From: JACQAI01 sp035507915
Lineage (GTDB): Bacteria; Pseudomonadota; Alphaproteobacteria; Elsterales; Elsteraceae
Reading direction: 5' to 3'
DNA length: 29,224 nucleotides
Assembly: GCA_035507915.1 (NCBI GenBank)
Contig: DATJNS010000431.1
Span: forward strand, 1 to 29,224
The notes beneath the pieces were generated by a model. It was not told where the DNA came from and searched no databases. It saw only the letters and a program-made list of their open reading frames with translations. The number at the start of each line of letters is the position of its first letter. Within the stretch, counting starts at the first letter, position 1. The position numbers and the translations under genes were made by a program. Shown here in pieces: positions 7,140 through 15,750 of this stretch.

Positions 7140-8327
7140 GTGACCCTGTCGACCGAGGCGCTGCCGCGCCGGCTCGTCTGGCGTCTCGCGTCGTACTACG
7201 GCGCGGTGTTCGGCGCCGGCGGCATCGCGCTGCCGTTCTGGCCGATCTGGCTGCAGGCGCACGGGCTCGACCGCAGCCATATCGGCGCGCTGCTCGCCGC
7301 CGCGATGGTCGCCCGCATCCTGGCGGCGCCGCTGATCGCGCGGGTCGCCGATCGCACCGGCGAGCGCAAACGCCTGATCGTGCTGCTGGTCGGCTTCAGC
7401 TTGGCGTGCTGGTGCCTGTTCCTGGTTGCGCGCGGTTTCTGGGCGCTGCTCGCGGTCGGCGTGCTGGCGCAGGGCGGCACGGCCGCTGCGATGCCGCTGT
7501 TCGAGGACATGACCTTGGGCGCGGTGCGCGCGCACGCGCTCCAGTACGGCCGCGTGCGCTTCGTCGGCTCGGTCACGTTCCTTGCGGCCGCGCTGCTCGG
7601 CGGCCTGTTCCTGACCGGCCGGCCGGCGGGCGCCGTGCTCGCGCTCCTGATCGCCGGCGCGGCGATCACGCTCGGCGTGGCGCTCGGCCTGCCCGACCTC
7701 CGGCCGACCCGGAGCCTGAGCGTGAACCTGGTCGCGGGCCTCACCGGCGTCCTCGGGCGGCGCCGCGTGCAGCTGCTGTTTCTCGCCTCGGGCCTGATCC
7801 AGGCGAGCCACATGGTCTATTACGGCTTCGGCACGATCCATTGGCGCGCGGCGGGTCTGAGCGACGGCTTCATCGGCTTCCTGTGGGCCGAGGGCGTGAT
7901 CGCCGAGGTCGCGCTGTTCTGGTACGGCGCGCCGCTGCTGCGCCGCGTGACCCCGGCGGGCCTGATCCTGCTCGGCGGCGGCGCGGCCGCGCTGCGCTGG
8001 CTCGTGACCGGCCTGACCACCGATCCGATCGCGCTGGTGGCGTTGCAGGCGCTGCACGGCGTCAGCTTCGGCGCCACCCATCTGGGCGCCATGCACTGCC
8101 TGCGCGACAACGCGCCGGCCGGGCTGTCGGCGACCGCGCAGGGCCTGCACTCGGCCTTGCCGATGGGCCTGCTCGGCGGCCTCACGATGCTGGCCGCCGG
8201 CCCGCTGACCGGTGCGCTCGGCGGCGGCGCGTTCCTCGCGATGGCGGCGCTGGCAGCGGCCGGCATGGCCGCCGCGGGCGCGCTCCGGAGGTCGGAAACC
8301 GCAGACCTGAAACCCGAAACCGGCTAG
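7140..8327 (+). CDS. MFS transporter, HcaT/MFS_1-like
   Basis: An inner-membrane major facilitator of 395 aa with about 12 hydrophobic helices. The N-terminus, LASYYGAVFGAGGIALPFWPIWLQAHGLDRSHIG in pieces, resembles the 3-phenylpropionate transporter-like group (HcaT, NarK-like PPP family). The A-loop between helices 2 and 3 reads ADRTGERKRL. The second half contains YYGFGTIHWRAAGLSDGFIGFLWAEGVIAEV, also typical of that group. The start is GTG 7140 with GGGGA at 7120-7124, 22 bases after the previous gene. The substrate is unknown; aromatic acids or a small organic acid would fit the family but are not shown by the sequence. Confidence 0.88.
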   Translation: MTLSTEALPRRLVWRLASYYGAVFGAGGIALPFWPIWLQAHGLDRSHIGALLAAAMVARILAAPLIARVADRTGERKRLIVLLVGFSLACWCLFLVARGFWALLAVGVLAQGGTAAAMPLFEDMTLGAVRAHALQYGRVRFVGSVTFLAAALLGGLFLTGRPAGAVLALLIAGAAITLGVALGLPDLRPTRSLSVNLVAGLTGVLGRRRVQLLFLASGLIQASHMVYYGFGTIHWRAAGLSDGFIGFLWAEGVIAEVALFWYGAPLLRRVTPAGLILLGGGAAALRWLVTGLTTDPIALVALQALHGVSFGATHLGAMHCLRDNAPAGLSATAQGLHSALPMGLLGGLTMLAAGPLTGALGGGAFLAMAALAAAGMAAAGALRRSETADLKPETG

Positions 8328-8484
8328 CCGTCGCCGGCTTCCGTCTTCCGGGGCCCGATCGCGGCGCGCAGCGCCTCCAGCGCCTCGACGCGCGCGCTGT
8401 CGAGCGCCATGCGCGCCTCCCTTTTCTGCGCGTCGCCGCCTGCTATATGGTCCAGCCTTCGCCACAACGTCCACGGAGGCAAGG

Positions 8485-8994
8485 GTGCGCGTCGCCACCC
8501 CGATTGGTCTGCTCCTGTCCGTGCTGAGCCTGCTTGCCGTCGCCGGCTGCGGCAGCGATTCCGCGGCGAAAAAGGCCGCCGCGGCGCCCGCCGCGGCCAC
8601 CATGCCGGCGCCCGCCCTGGCGGGCGAGCTCAGCTGCCTGCCGTGGCCGGACGCCGCTCGTCCGCCGGCCGACGCGGGCCTGCTGCGCAGCCCCGAGCAG
8701 GACGTGCCCGGCACCGCCAGCGGCTTCGGCGGCGCGCCCGTGCAGGTGACGGCCGGCCTCGCCTGCGTGACGCAGCCCAAGGACCGCCCCGTCGCCGGGC
8801 TCTATTGCGGCGCCGCCGAGCCCGGCGAAGCGCCCCGGCCGTGCGTGGTCGGCCAGGAATGCACGATCGGCTCCATCATGGTGACCGAGATCAACCAGTT
8901 CCACGAGGCCGACGGCGTGTCGACCTGCGCGGTGTTCGAGAACTGGTCGAAGACCCACGCGCGCACCGTCTCGGTCTGGCTGAAGCCGCGCTGA
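8485..8994 (+). CDS. Hypothetical lipoprotein
   Basis: A 169-aa predicted lipoprotein. The signal peptide ends in the lipobox LAVAGC with the lipidated Cys22; the next residues are GSD, which does not suggest inner-membrane retention. An Ala/Pro-rich linker (about 28-47) precedes a compact domain with several cysteines (CLPW, LACV, LYCG, RPCVVGQECTIG, STCAVF), possibly disulfide-bonded in the periplasm. The start is GTG 8485 with GGAGG at 8475-8479. It is preceded by about 150 bases with no supported gene. No family is recognised. Confidence 0.78.
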   Translation: MRVATPIGLLLSVLSLLAVAGCGSDSAAKKAAAAPAAATMPAPALAGELSCLPWPDAARPPADAGLLRSPEQDVPGTASGFGGAPVQVTAGLACVTQPKDRPVAGLYCGAAEPGEAPRPCVVGQECTIGSIMVTEINQFHEADGVSTCAVFENWSKTHARTVSVWLKPR

Positions 8995-9003
8995 CCGAGC
9001 CGG

Positions 9004-10113
9004 CTAGCGCAGGACGGCGACGGTCTTCTTCTTGATCAGATCGAGATCGATCGCGGCGCCCAGGCCGGGACCGGTCGGGGCGTGCACCAGGCCGTCGCGG
9101 CCGACCGCGATGTCGGGCTCGAGCCCGTACTTCTGCGCCGCGTCGGGCAGCAGCACCTCGAAGAACTCGCAGTTTTTGATCGCCATGATGACGTGCAGGT
9201 TGGCGACGTTGTTGAGCGAGTTGCCGCCATGGTGCACCTCGTAGCGCATGTGGAACGCCTCGGCGAGATGCGCGGTCTTGATCAGGGTCGTGATGCCGCC
9301 CTTGACCGCGACGTCGCCGCGCAGGAAGTCGGTCGCCCGCTCGGTGATCCACGGCTGGTATGAATCGAATCCGGCGATCGGGTACTCGGTCGCCATGATG
9401 GGGATGTCGAGCTTCTGCTTGAGCTTGACGTAGTTGTAGATGTCGGCGTCGGCCAGCGGGTCCTCGTACCAGTAGAAGCCGAGCGCCTCGATCGCGCGCC
9501 CGACCCGCAACGCCTCGGGGTACTCGTAGCTCCAGGTCGAGTCGAGCATCACGGTGTAGTCGTCGCCGACCGCGCGGCGCACCGCCTCGCACACCTTGAT
9601 GTCGTCGCGCCACTGCGCCGGCGGGTGGATCTTGTAGGCCTGCCAGCCGAGCGACTTGAAGTGCTGCGCCTGCTCACCGTAGGCCTCGGGCGCGCCCAGC
9701 ACCTGCGAGCTCGCGTAGGCCGGCACGCTGTCGCGATAGCCGCCGAGCAGCTTGTGGATCGGCAAGCCGGCGACCTTGCCGGCGATGTCCCACAGCGCGA
9801 TGTCGACCGCGCCGATCGCGCGCACGGTGACGGCGCGCGCACGTTTCCACATCGCCTGGTAGAGCCGCTCGCGCTTGAGCGGATCCTGGCCCATCACGAT
9901 CGGCTTGAGGACGCGGATCAGCATGGGGCCGTCGAGCTCGGCCGAGTTGTAGGCCGAGCCCAGGAAGGCGTGGCCCTCGACGCCCTGGTCGGTCGCGAGC
10001 GTCAGGAGCCCGAGCTGGCTCGATCCGGCGAAGCGCCCGGTGTGCGCGGCATAGCGTGTCGCCGGAATGTCGTCCCAGGCGAACAGCGTGATCGTGAGGT
10101 CGGTGATCTTCAT
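9004..10113 (-). CDS. Mandelate racemase/muconate lactonizing enzyme-family protein
   Basis: An enolase-superfamily enzyme of 369 aa that should abstract the alpha-proton of a carboxylate substrate with Mg2+. The N-terminal capping domain covers about 1-125 and the barrel follows. Metal ligands are visible: Asp191 (MLDSTWSY), Glu217 (YEDPL) and Glu243 (ATEYP). The second-strand motif is Lys161-Ile-His163, and the general base pair is probably Asp267 with His294 (EVHHGGN). This arrangement fits the mandelate-racemase subgroup and its acid-sugar dehydratases. Substrate is not predictable. The start at ATG 10113 begins MKITDLTITLFAW. The gene converges on the 8485 lipoprotein gene with a gap of nine bases. 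Confidence 0.9.
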   Translation of the reverse strand: MKITDLTITLFAWDDIPATRYAAHTGRFAGSSQLGLLTLATDQGVEGHAFLGSAYNSAELDGPMLIRVLKPIVMGQDPLKRERLYQAMWKRARAVTVRAIGAVDIALWDIAGKVAGLPIHKLLGGYRDSVPAYASSQVLGAPEAYGEQAQHFKSLGWQAYKIHPPAQWRDDIKVCEAVRRAVGDDYTVMLDSTWSYEYPEALRVGRAIEALGFYWYEDPLADADIYNYVKLKQKLDIPIMATEYPIAGFDSYQPWITERATDFLRGDVAVKGGITTLIKTAHLAEAFHMRYEVHHGGNSLNNVANLHVIMAIKNCEFFEVLLPDAAQKYGLEPDIAVGRDGLVHAPTGPGLGAAIDLDLIKKKTVAVLR

Positions 10114-10204
10114 CCATGTCCTCCCCGGGACGCGGGCGACGGGCGTCGTGCTCGAGGCACGATGCTATGGCATTCGCCGGCGGTTGCGCATCGGCTCGAC
10201 GTGG

Positions 10205-10227
10205 ATGACCGGCACGAGGCCGGTCAT
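10205..10227. repeat. Short GC-rich hairpin repeat, copy 2
   Basis: ATGACCGGC at 10205-10213 pairs perfectly with GCCGGTCAT at 10219-10227 around a five-base loop. It lies between two minus-strand genes, ahead of the enolase-superfamily gene. The sequence is related to the hairpin at 1868-1888 and probably belongs to the same dispersed palindrome family. Confidence 0.5.
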
Positions 10228-10260
10228 GACGGATCAGGGAGGCAACGAGCGCGCCGGGTG

Positions 10261-10764
10261 CTACGTGATGATCTCGTAGCCGACCTTGTACTTGGCGCGC
10301 ACGGCGCGGATGTTGAGCGTGAGGGTGCGGCCGTCGATCAGGCGGATCGTGAAGGTCGCCTTGGCGCCGCCCTCGGTGCCGGTGTGCTGCACGCCGATGC
10401 CGCGCACGCCGAAGAACACTTCCATCTGCTTCGAGGGCTTGCCGCCGGTGACCGCCCATGGGATCAGCGAGTCGATGAACACCTGGCCCTGGATCGGCAG
10501 CCGCACGCTGATCGTGTCGCCGTCCTTCGGGCGCAGCACGATGGTGTCCTTGCGCCCGTTGCCGGTGATCGAGACGTCCTGCTTGGCGCTGTTCGAGCCG
10601 TCCGGCGTCGCCGTCGGTGTCGCCGCCGCGGTCTGATCGGCGGCTGGTGCCGGTGTCGCGCTGGCCGGTGTCGCGCTGGCCGGCGTCTGCGCGTGGCCCG
10701 GCAGGGTGCCGAGCACGCCCAGTGCGGCGATCAGACCGATCGAAAGGAACAGGCGACGCGCCAT
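10261..10764 (-). CDS. Hypothetical secreted protein
   Basis: A predicted periplasmic protein of 167 aa, taking ATG 10764 as start because the protein then opens MARRLFLSIG, a good signal peptide ending near PGHAQ. An ATG three codons earlier (10773) is equally possible, and neither has a clear ribosome binding site. A low-complexity Ala/Thr/Pro linker with a repeated ASATP unit follows the signal. The remaining domain of about 110 residues is beta-rich, with DTISVRLPIQGQVFIDSLIPW and FTIRLIDGRTLTLNIRAV. No family is recognised. Confidence 0.7.
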   Translation of the reverse strand: MARRLFLSIGLIAALGVLGTLPGHAQTPASATPASATPAPAADQTAAATPTATPDGSNSAKQDVSITGNGRKDTIVLRPKDGDTISVRLPIQGQVFIDSLIPWAVTGGKPSKQMEVFFGVRGIGVQHTGTEGGAKATFTIRLIDGRTLTLNIRAVRAKYKVGYEIIT

Positions 10765-10844
10765 GGCGGCCATTCTACACCGAAAGCGCCGGGGCGGCGA
10801 CCCGTGTCGGATCGCCGCTTGTGCGGCGCGCCCGGCGTCCTGCC

Positions 10845-11264
10845 TCAGTGCGCGAGCCGGCTGGGCCGGATGCGCCGGCCGCTATAGTCGAACTCGGCGT
10901 GCCGGTAGGCGGCGTCGACCACGGCCGTGTTCTCCGGCGCGACCCGCCGGTCGACCGGCAGCAGGCGCTTGCCGGCGCAGCGCAAGGGCAGGGGCAGCGG
11001 CGCCGCGGCGGCATCGGCCTCGCCATCCGGCTGCCCGTTGGCATCCGCGGCGTCGGACGCGCGGGTCGCCTTGGGGAGCTGCTGGCGCTGGACCCTGACC
11101 CAGCGCATCAGCGTCGCGACGTCGCAGCCGAGGTCGGCGGCGACCAGGGCCGGCGGGGCGCCCAGGATGACGGACAGCACGGCGCGCTGGCGGGCCAGCT
11201 GGGCGTTGGTCGTGATGCCGAAGGCCCGTTTGGCCTTTCGGTCGGTGGTCGGGGTGGGCATCAT
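10845..11264 (-). CDS. Small HTH-domain protein of unknown function
   Basis: A 139-aa protein. ATG 11264 is chosen because AGGAGG lies four bases upstream; a second ATG follows at once. Residues about 18-60 hold a likely helix-turn-helix: QLARQRAVLSVILG, then VAADLGCDVATLMRWVRVQ, which resembles the small HTH of transposase orfA and homeodomain-like proteins. The rest is Ala/Pro-rich and then basic, ending YSGRRIRPSRLAH. No transposase catalytic gene or terminal repeats lie nearby, so a mobile-element origin is not supported. It is divergent from the methyltransferase at 11376, over a spacer holding a Crp/Fnr-type dyad. Confidence 0.6.
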   Translation of the reverse strand: MMPTPTTDRKAKRAFGITTNAQLARQRAVLSVILGAPPALVAADLGCDVATLMRWVRVQRQQLPKATRASDAADANGQPDGEADAAAAPLPLPLRCAGKRLLPVDRRVAPENTAVVDAAYRHAEFDYSGRRIRPSRLAH

Positions 11265-11331
11265 GGATCCTCCTCGTTCTGAGAAATTTCCTAAAAACAA
11301 GCCGAGTTTGCGGGGGTCGGCGCGCGTGCGC

Positions 11332-11347
11332 TGTGATCGCCATCACC
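11332..11347. promoter_or_regulatory. Candidate CRP-type operator
   Basis: TGTGATCGCCATCACC contains a perfect GTGAT-N4-ATCAC dyad and matches nine of ten defined bases of the CRP consensus TGTGA-N6-TCACA. It lies between the divergent HTH gene and the methyltransferase, centred about 36 bases before the methyltransferase ATG. At that distance it would more likely overlap the promoter than activate from upstream. Confidence 0.35.
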
Positions 11348-11375
11348 CGCCGGTTGAATTCTGGGGAGCTCGCCG

Positions 11376-12209
11376 ATGACTGACGCGCCCGACGTCGATC
11401 GCCACTACGGCCGCGGCGGCCTGCTCGAGCGGCTGCTCGCCGCGCTGCGCGAGGCCGGCAAGGACGTCGAGCATCTCACCGTCGAGGATCTCGCGCCGGT
11501 CGACGAGTTCCACTCGCGCCGCCGCGTCGCCACCGTCGAGCTCGCGCGTCTGCTCGCGCCGACGGCGCGCGATCGCGTGATCGACGTCGGCTCCGGGCTC
11601 GGCGGGCCGTCGCGCTATCTCGCCCACACCTACGGCTGCACGGTCAGCGGCGTCGACCTGACCGAAGAGTTCGTCGCGGTCGCGACCGAGCTCACGCGCC
11701 GCAGCGGGCTCGCCGCGCGCGTCGCGTTCCAGCGCGGCTCGGCGCTCGCGCTGCCGTTCCCCGACGCCAGCTTCGATCTCGCCTGGACGCAGAACGTCGC
11801 GATGAACATCGCCGACCGGCCGCGCTTCTACGCCGAGCTCCGGCGCGTCCTCAAGCCGGGCGGCCGGCTCGCGCTGCAGGACGTGGCGCAGGGCCCGGGC
11901 GGCGACGTGGTCTATCCGGCGATGTGGGCGGAGACGCCGGCGATGAGCTGCCTCAAGACGCCGGCGGAGACGCGCGCGCTGCTCGAGGATGCCGGCTTCG
12001 CGGTGCAGGTCTGGCACGACAACAGCGAGGCCGCGCTCGCCGAGCAGGAAGCCGAGCGCGCGCGCGCCGCTGCGACGCCGGCCGGTCGGCCATCGCTCGG
12101 CATCCACCTGATCGTGGGTCAGAGCTTTTTCGAGAAGGCGCGTCTCGGCCAGCGCAATCTCGTCGAAGGCCGCACGCGCCTGATCAACGCCGTGCTGACG
12201 CGAGCGTGA
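11376..12209 (+). CDS. Class I SAM-dependent methyltransferase
   Basis: A cytoplasmic Rossmann-fold methyltransferase of 277 aa. Motif I is VIDVGSGLGGPSRYLA at about 69-84, with SGVDLTEEFV as the acidic-loop motif II. FDLAWTQNVAMNIADRP and LRRVLKPGGRLALQDV are the later core motifs. Residues 40-55 and the C-terminal part resemble small-molecule methyltransferases of the sarcosine/dimethylglycine and tocopherol methyltransferase type, but the acceptor is unknown. ATG 11376 has GGGGAG upstream. A CRP-like dyad precedes the gene. Confidence 0.87.
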   Translation: MTDAPDVDRHYGRGGLLERLLAALREAGKDVEHLTVEDLAPVDEFHSRRRVATVELARLLAPTARDRVIDVGSGLGGPSRYLAHTYGCTVSGVDLTEEFVAVATELTRRSGLAARVAFQRGSALALPFPDASFDLAWTQNVAMNIADRPRFYAELRRVLKPGGRLALQDVAQGPGGDVVYPAMWAETPAMSCLKTPAETRALLEDAGFAVQVWHDNSEAALAEQEAERARAAATPAGRPSLGIHLIVGQSFFEKARLGQRNLVEGRTRLINAVLTRA

Positions 12210-12235
12210 GCGGGCGGATGGCCCGAATCCTTCGC

Positions 12236-12314
12236 GTCATCCCCGCGCAAGCGGGGATCCAGGAGTCGAACGGCGGTGCTCGTGACCCTGGATGCCCGCG
12301 TTCGCGGGCATGAC
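12236..12314. repeat. Dispersed GTCAT...ATGAC palindromic repeat, copy 1
   Basis: A 79-base intergenic unit. The left arm GTCATCCCCGCGCAAGCGGG continues to CCAGGA, and the right arm runs CTGGATGCCCGCG to GGGCATGAC. Both arms are themselves palindromic. The left arm (12236-12264) is the exact reverse complement of the right arm of the copy at 15640-15668. This is the widespread repeat type seen between genes in many proteobacteria. Confidence 0.85.
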
Positions 12315-12370
12315 GACTGTTATTTGGCTGTGCGCTTGCATGGTCGTCGGGCGGGCGCCAGATTGCCGGC

Positions 12371-13078
12371 ATGTGCGCGCGCGGCGCCCAGCATTCCGAT
12401 CCCGAGAAGCTCGCCCGGCGCTTCGGCGTCACGGCGCCGCTGCCCAATCTGCGCGCCAGCTGGAACGTCGCGCCGACCCAGGAGATCGGCGTCGTGCGCT
12501 TCAACCCGAAGGACAAGCGCCGCTCGCTCGACCTCTTGAAGTGGGGTCTGGTGCCGCACTGGTCGAAGGACGAGAAGCCGGCCTTCAACACGATCAACGC
12601 CAAGTCCGAGACGGTCGCGACGACGCGCGCCTTCCGCGACGCCTGGCAGGCCGGCCGGCGCTGCCTGGTGCCGTTCGATCTGTTCTACGAGTGGCAGAAG
12701 CGGCCCGACGGCACCAAGCAGCCCTACGCGATCGCGCTCAAGGATCGCGCGCCGCTCGGCCTCGCCGGCCTGTGGGAATCGAAGCGCCTGGGCGGCGACG
12801 CGGTGCTGCGCAGCTTCACGATCCTGACCACGGCGGCGAACGAGCTGGTCGCGACCCTGCACGACCGCATGCCCGTCATCATCGCGCCCGACGACTACGC
12901 GGCATGGCTCGGCGACGACGGCGCCGCGCCCGAGTCGGCGCGCGGGCTGCTCAAGCCCTATCCGGCCGACGCGATGGAGATCTGGCCGGTCGACCCGCGC
13001 GTCGGCAACTGGCGCAACGACGACGCCGGCTTGATTCTGCGGCAGGACGCCGCGGGCACGACCGCGCGCCCCTACTGA
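12371..13078 (+). CDS. yedK: SOS response-associated peptidase (YedK/HMCES, SRAP family)
   Basis: An SRAP-domain protein of 235 aa that forms a covalent DNA-protein crosslink with abasic sites in single-stranded DNA and protects them. The catalytic cysteine is Cys2 after Met removal. The other active-site residues are present: Asn76 (NAKSET), Glu107 (FYEW) and His164 (LHDRMPVI). The usual MCGRF opening is changed to MCARG, keeping the cysteine and arginine. The WNVAPTQ and WGLVPHW motifs are also intact. No LexA-type box was recognised upstream, and it is probably transcribed alone, after the repeat at 12236-12314. Confidence 0.93.
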   Translation: MCARGAQHSDPEKLARRFGVTAPLPNLRASWNVAPTQEIGVVRFNPKDKRRSLDLLKWGLVPHWSKDEKPAFNTINAKSETVATTRAFRDAWQAGRRCLVPFDLFYEWQKRPDGTKQPYAIALKDRAPLGLAGLWESKRLGGDAVLRSFTILTTAANELVATLHDRMPVIIAPDDYAAWLGDDGAAPESARGLLKPYPADAMEIWPVDPRVGNWRNDDAGLILRQDAAGTTARPY

Positions 13079-13221
13079 CCCGTACCGCGGTAGCGACGTG
13101 CCGTCGCGGCGTGTCACCGGGGACGGCGGCGCGCCGCGACCCGTAGCACTGCTGAGCGGTCGGTGGGGAGACGGTCGATGCAGGCCAGCGCGCGCGACGT
13201 CGTGTTGCACGGTCCGCGGCG

Positions 13222-15537
13222 TTGAGCGCGCCGCCGGCAGGTCGTCGGCGCGGCCCGGCGGCGGCCGACCTGGTCGAGCTCGCGCTCGTCCGTCATCGGG
13301 ACGGGCAGCTCGACGACGCCGCGCAACTCTATGACGAGGCGCTGCGCATCGCGCCCGATCACGCCGGCGCGCTGCATCGCCTGGGGCTGATCCGCGCCGG
13401 CCAGGGCCGGCTCGACGATGCCCTCAAGCTGCTCCGGCGCGCGGTGCGTCGCACGCCCGACGCGGCCGACGCACGCAACGACCTGGGCGCCGTCCTCAAG
13501 CTGCTCGGCCGTCCCAAGGCGGCGATCGTCGCGTTCGAGGCGGCGATCGCGGTGGCGCCCGGCTTCGCCAAGGCGCACTACAATCTGGGCGGCACCCTGC
13601 GCGGCCTCGGCCGCATCGAGCCCGCGATCGCCGCGTTCCGCGCGGCGCTGGCCGCCGACCCCGACCTCGTCCAGGCGCACCACGATCTCGGCGCCGCATT
13701 GACGGGCGCCGGCCGCGTCGACGAGGCGTTGCCGCATCTCGAGCGCGCGGCGGCGCTCGAGCCCGCCAACGCGACGGCGCGGTTCAATCTCGCCCGGCTG
13801 CTGCAGGCGCTCGATCGCCGCGCCGCGGCGCTCGACGCCTTCGAGGCGGTGCGGGCGCTCGATCCGACGCTGCCCGAGCTCGACGCGCGGATCGGCGCAT
13901 TGGCCTTGCAGCTCGGCCGGATCGAGACCGCGTGCGCGGCGCTCGGCCGCGCGATCGAGCGCACGCCCGACGTCGCCGAGCTGCATTGCAATCTGGCCGC
14001 TGCGCTCGGCGTGCTCGGCCGCCACGAGGAGGCGGTCGGTTGCTTCGAGCGCGCGCTCGCGCTCAAGCCCGACTTCGCGCCGGCGCACAACGATCTCGGC
14101 AACGCGCTGCAGAACCTGGCCCGGTTCGACGACGCGGTGTCGCACTATCGCGAGGCGCTCCAGCTCCAGCCGGGCTATGTCGACGCCTACAACAATCTCG
14201 GCATCGCCCTGTCGGCGCTCGGCCGCCATGAGGACGCCATCGCGAGCTATCGCGCGGCGCTGGCGCTGGCGCCGACCGCGCCGGACACGCACGTCAACAT
14301 GGGCACCGCGCTCAACGGGCTCGGCCGCGAGGTCGAGGCGCTCGCCTGGTTCGACCAGGCGCTGGCCCTCGATCCTGCGAACGCCAACGCGTACGCGAAC
14401 CGCGGGCTGAGCCTCAAGGTGCTGGGCCAGCTCGACGCGGCGCGCGCGGTGCTCGAGCGCGCGGTCGCGCTGGCGCCGCGCAGCCCGCGGCACTATCTCG
14501 CGCTCGCCGACTGTCGACGCTTCGCGCCCGGCGACCCGCTGGTCGCGGCGATGGAGGCGCTGGCGCGCGAACAGGCGACGCTACCGGTCGGCGAGCGCAT
14601 CTGTCTCGGTTTCGCGCTCGCCAAGGCGCTCGCCGACATGGGCGAGCCCGCGCGCGGCTTCGAGCATCTGTCGGCGGCCAACGGCCTCAAGCGTCGTCAG
14701 ATCGCGTACGACGAGGCCGGAACCCTGGCCGGCTTCGCGCGCCTGGCCGACGTGTTCACGCCGGAGACGATGCGGGCGCGCGCCGGCGCCGGCGCGCGCG
14801 GCGCGACGCCGGTGTTCATCGTCGGCATGCCGCGCTCGGGCACCACCTTGGTCGAGCAAATCCTGGCGAACCATCCGTCGGTGCACGGCGCGGGCGAGCT
14901 CGAGACGTTGCCGCGCGCCGTCGCGGCCTTGAACACGCACGCGCGCGAGCAAGCGGCCGGCGCGTATCCCGCGCTGCTGCGCGACGTCGCGCCGCAATCG
15001 CTGGTCGATCTCGGCATGCGCTATCTGGCCGAGACCGTGGCCCTGGCGCCCGACGCCGCGCGCATCACCGACAAGCTGCCGCTCAACTTCGTGCATGTCG
15101 GGCTGATCCACTGGGCGCTGCCCGACGCCCGCGTCATCGCGGTCGAGCGCGACCCGGTCGACACCTGCCTGTCGTGCTACAGCAAGCTGTTCGTCGGCAA
15201 CCACCCCTACGCCTACGATCTCGGCGAGCTCGGCCGCTACCATCGCGGCTACCAGGACGTCATGGCGCTGTGGCGCAGCGTGCTGCCCGACGGCGTGCTC
15301 CTGACGGTGCGCTACGAGGACGTGGTCGCCGACCTCGAGGGCGCGGCGCGGCGCATCGTCGCCCATTGCGGCCTCGACTGGCACCCCGGCTGCCTCGCCT
15401 TCCACGAAGCCACGCGCGCGGTGCGCACCGCGAGCCTCGTGCAGGTGCGCCAGCCGCTCTATCGCGAGGCGCTCGGCCGTGCCGCGCCCTACCGCCATCT
15501 CCTGGGTCCGCTGCTCGACGGGCTGGGCCTGGCGTGA
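13222..15537 (+). CDS. TPR-repeat sulfotransferase fusion
   Basis: A 771-aa two-part protein. About 500 residues of tandem tetratricopeptide repeats (repeated GxxxxALxxYxxALxLxP units) are followed by a sulfotransferase domain. The PAPS 5'-phosphosulfate loop is PRSGTT at 537-542, with DKLPLNFVHVGLI and VERDPVDTCLSCYSK as later motifs. It probably transfers sulfate from PAPS to an unknown acceptor, with the TPRs giving substrate or partner binding. The start is uncertain: the first usable codon is TTG 13222, without a clear ribosome binding site. An ATG at 13178 in another frame has GGGGAG before it and ends at TGA 13223-13225, overlapping the TTG. No signal peptide is seen. Confidence 0.88.
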   Translation: MSAPPAGRRRGPAAADLVELALVRHRDGQLDDAAQLYDEALRIAPDHAGALHRLGLIRAGQGRLDDALKLLRRAVRRTPDAADARNDLGAVLKLLGRPKAAIVAFEAAIAVAPGFAKAHYNLGGTLRGLGRIEPAIAAFRAALAADPDLVQAHHDLGAALTGAGRVDEALPHLERAAALEPANATARFNLARLLQALDRRAAALDAFEAVRALDPTLPELDARIGALALQLGRIETACAALGRAIERTPDVAELHCNLAAALGVLGRHEEAVGCFERALALKPDFAPAHNDLGNALQNLARFDDAVSHYREALQLQPGYVDAYNNLGIALSALGRHEDAIASYRAALALAPTAPDTHVNMGTALNGLGREVEALAWFDQALALDPANANAYANRGLSLKVLGQLDAARAVLERAVALAPRSPRHYLALADCRRFAPGDPLVAAMEALAREQATLPVGERICLGFALAKALADMGEPARGFEHLSAANGLKRRQIAYDEAGTLAGFARLADVFTPETMRARAGAGARGATPVFIVGMPRSGTTLVEQILANHPSVHGAGELETLPRAVAALNTHAREQAAGAYPALLRDVAPQSLVDLGMRYLAETVALAPDAARITDKLPLNFVHVGLIHWALPDARVIAVERDPVDTCLSCYSKLFVGNHPYAYDLGELGRYHRGYQDVMALWRSVLPDGVLLTVRYEDVVADLEGAARRIVAHCGLDWHPGCLAFHEATRAVRTASLVQVRQPLYREALGRAAPYRHLLGPLLDGLGLA

Positions 15538-15575
15538 CCCGAGCGCTCACGAGCGTGACCCTCTAACTCAAAGTC

Positions 15576-15668
15576 GTCATGCCCGCGCAAGCGGGCATCC
15601 AGGATCACGCGCACCGCCGTCCGACATCTGCCGTCCGACTCCTGGATCCCCGCTTGCGCGGGGATGAC
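15576..15668. repeat. Dispersed GTCAT...ATGAC palindromic repeat, copy 2
   Basis: A 93-base unit of the family at 12236-12314. The left arm starts GTCATGCCCGCGCAAGCGGG; the right arm ends CGCTTGCGCGGGGATGAC. It lies between the TPR-sulfotransferase gene and the selenoprotein candidate, ending 82 bases before the latter's ATG. It may act as a transcription terminator for the upstream gene. Confidence 0.85.
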
Positions 15669-15750
15669 GTTTTGAAGGGCCGCGAAACGTGGCTGCCATC
15701 CGGGCGGGTTTCGCCGTACCATGCCGGACCATCGCCGCTTGGAGGCCTGG

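Noticed and set aside
8324..8410. A 28-codon minus-strand frame (MALDSARVEALEAL...) after the MFS gene
   Set aside because: It overlaps the end of the MFS gene, has no ribosome binding site and no recognisable homology.
9020..9045. A third FNR-like box around TTGATCAGATCGA
   Set aside because: The right half does not match ATCAA and it lies inside the coding region of the enolase-superfamily gene.
10845..11264. HTH protein as part of an insertion sequence
   Set aside because: No transposase catalytic frame, terminal inverted repeats or target duplication were found nearby.
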